Source: Heterostelium album PN500
Taxonomy: Eukaryota > Evosea > Eumycetozoa > Acytosteliales > Acytosteliaceae
Length of the DNA stretch: 64,000 bases
NCBI RefSeq assembly: GCF_000004825.1
Contig: NW_008805071.1
Coordinates: 2,046,001-2,110,000 of the forward strand
Direction: 5' to 3'
Positions within the stretch are counted from its first letter, which is position 1. Each line of letters starts with the position of its first letter. Below are positions 63,934 to 64,000 of the stretch, piece after piece. The position numbers and the translations under genes are program-made. The notes beneath the pieces are model-generated. The model saw only the letters and a program-made list of their open reading frames with translations, did not search any database and was not told where the DNA came from.

Positions 63934-64000
63934 GGTTATATTAGATGTGGACTAAACATTGTTTAAATAATATAATAATAAAAATATTGTATGCTTGAGT

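Overview
The window looks like nuclear DNA of a dictyostelid social amoeba. Intergenic DNA is extremely AT-rich, with long A/T runs and (AAT)n tracts. Coding exons are richer in GC and carry poly-Asn, poly-Gln and poly-Thr runs. Introns are short (mostly 55-150 bp), AT-rich and GT-AG. Several proteins match Dictyostelium types closely (SAS1/Rab8-like GTPase, F-box/LRR-like surface-exposed-repeat proteins, SigN/HssA-like small proteins, B-box/Kelch-like family). The species was not determined; the relatively high exon GC suggests something other than D. discoideum itself.

Layout. 0-2.7 kb: tandem array of three small SigN/HssA-like genes with near-identical promoters. 3-13 kb: PIH1-domain protein, LisH/CTLH-WD40 protein, COMMD4, a PTB/PH-like protein, transaldolase and an atypical profilin. 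13.7-24.7 kb: a Thr/His/Tyr-rich protein, the SAS1-like Rab, a long coiled-coil protein with AT-hook-like motifs, a Josephin/ataxin-3 deubiquitinase and a HutG-like formimidoylglutamase. 26-34 kb: a small coiled-coil protein, a DHHC palmitoyltransferase, an F-box/LRR-like protein, a DUF4291 protein and Cactin. 34-37 kb: a large secreted beta-solenoid, probably GPI-anchored, with a frame break near its C-terminus. 38.7-48 kb: a universal stress protein, a NOPCHAP1-like protein, MFSD1, a secreted EGF-like protein with a Thr-Pro tail, and cyclin L. 48.7-55 kb: an NTF2-like protein, a secreted GH13 amylase, a P-loop GTPase with a zinc-ribbon/RING2-like tail, and an OAS/cGAS-like nucleotidyltransferase. 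55-64 kb: a cluster of four B-box/Kelch-related family members plus a relic fragment, with repeats between them.

Most genes are housekeeping and do not form operons; each has its own promoter. Two themes stand out. PIH1D1-like and NOPCHAP1-like proteins both belong to the R2TP/box C/D snoRNP assembly pathway. The segment from about 51.8 to 64 kb places a GIMAP-like GTPase with a zinc tail, an OAS/cGAS-like nucleotidyltransferase and a TRIM-like B-box family side by side, an arrangement reminiscent of innate-immunity gene neighbourhoods; a shared function is inference only. HutG, DUF4291 and the GH13 amylase resemble bacterial families and are candidates for old lateral transfer. No virus-derived element, LINE, DNA transposon, tRNA or rRNA was recognised.
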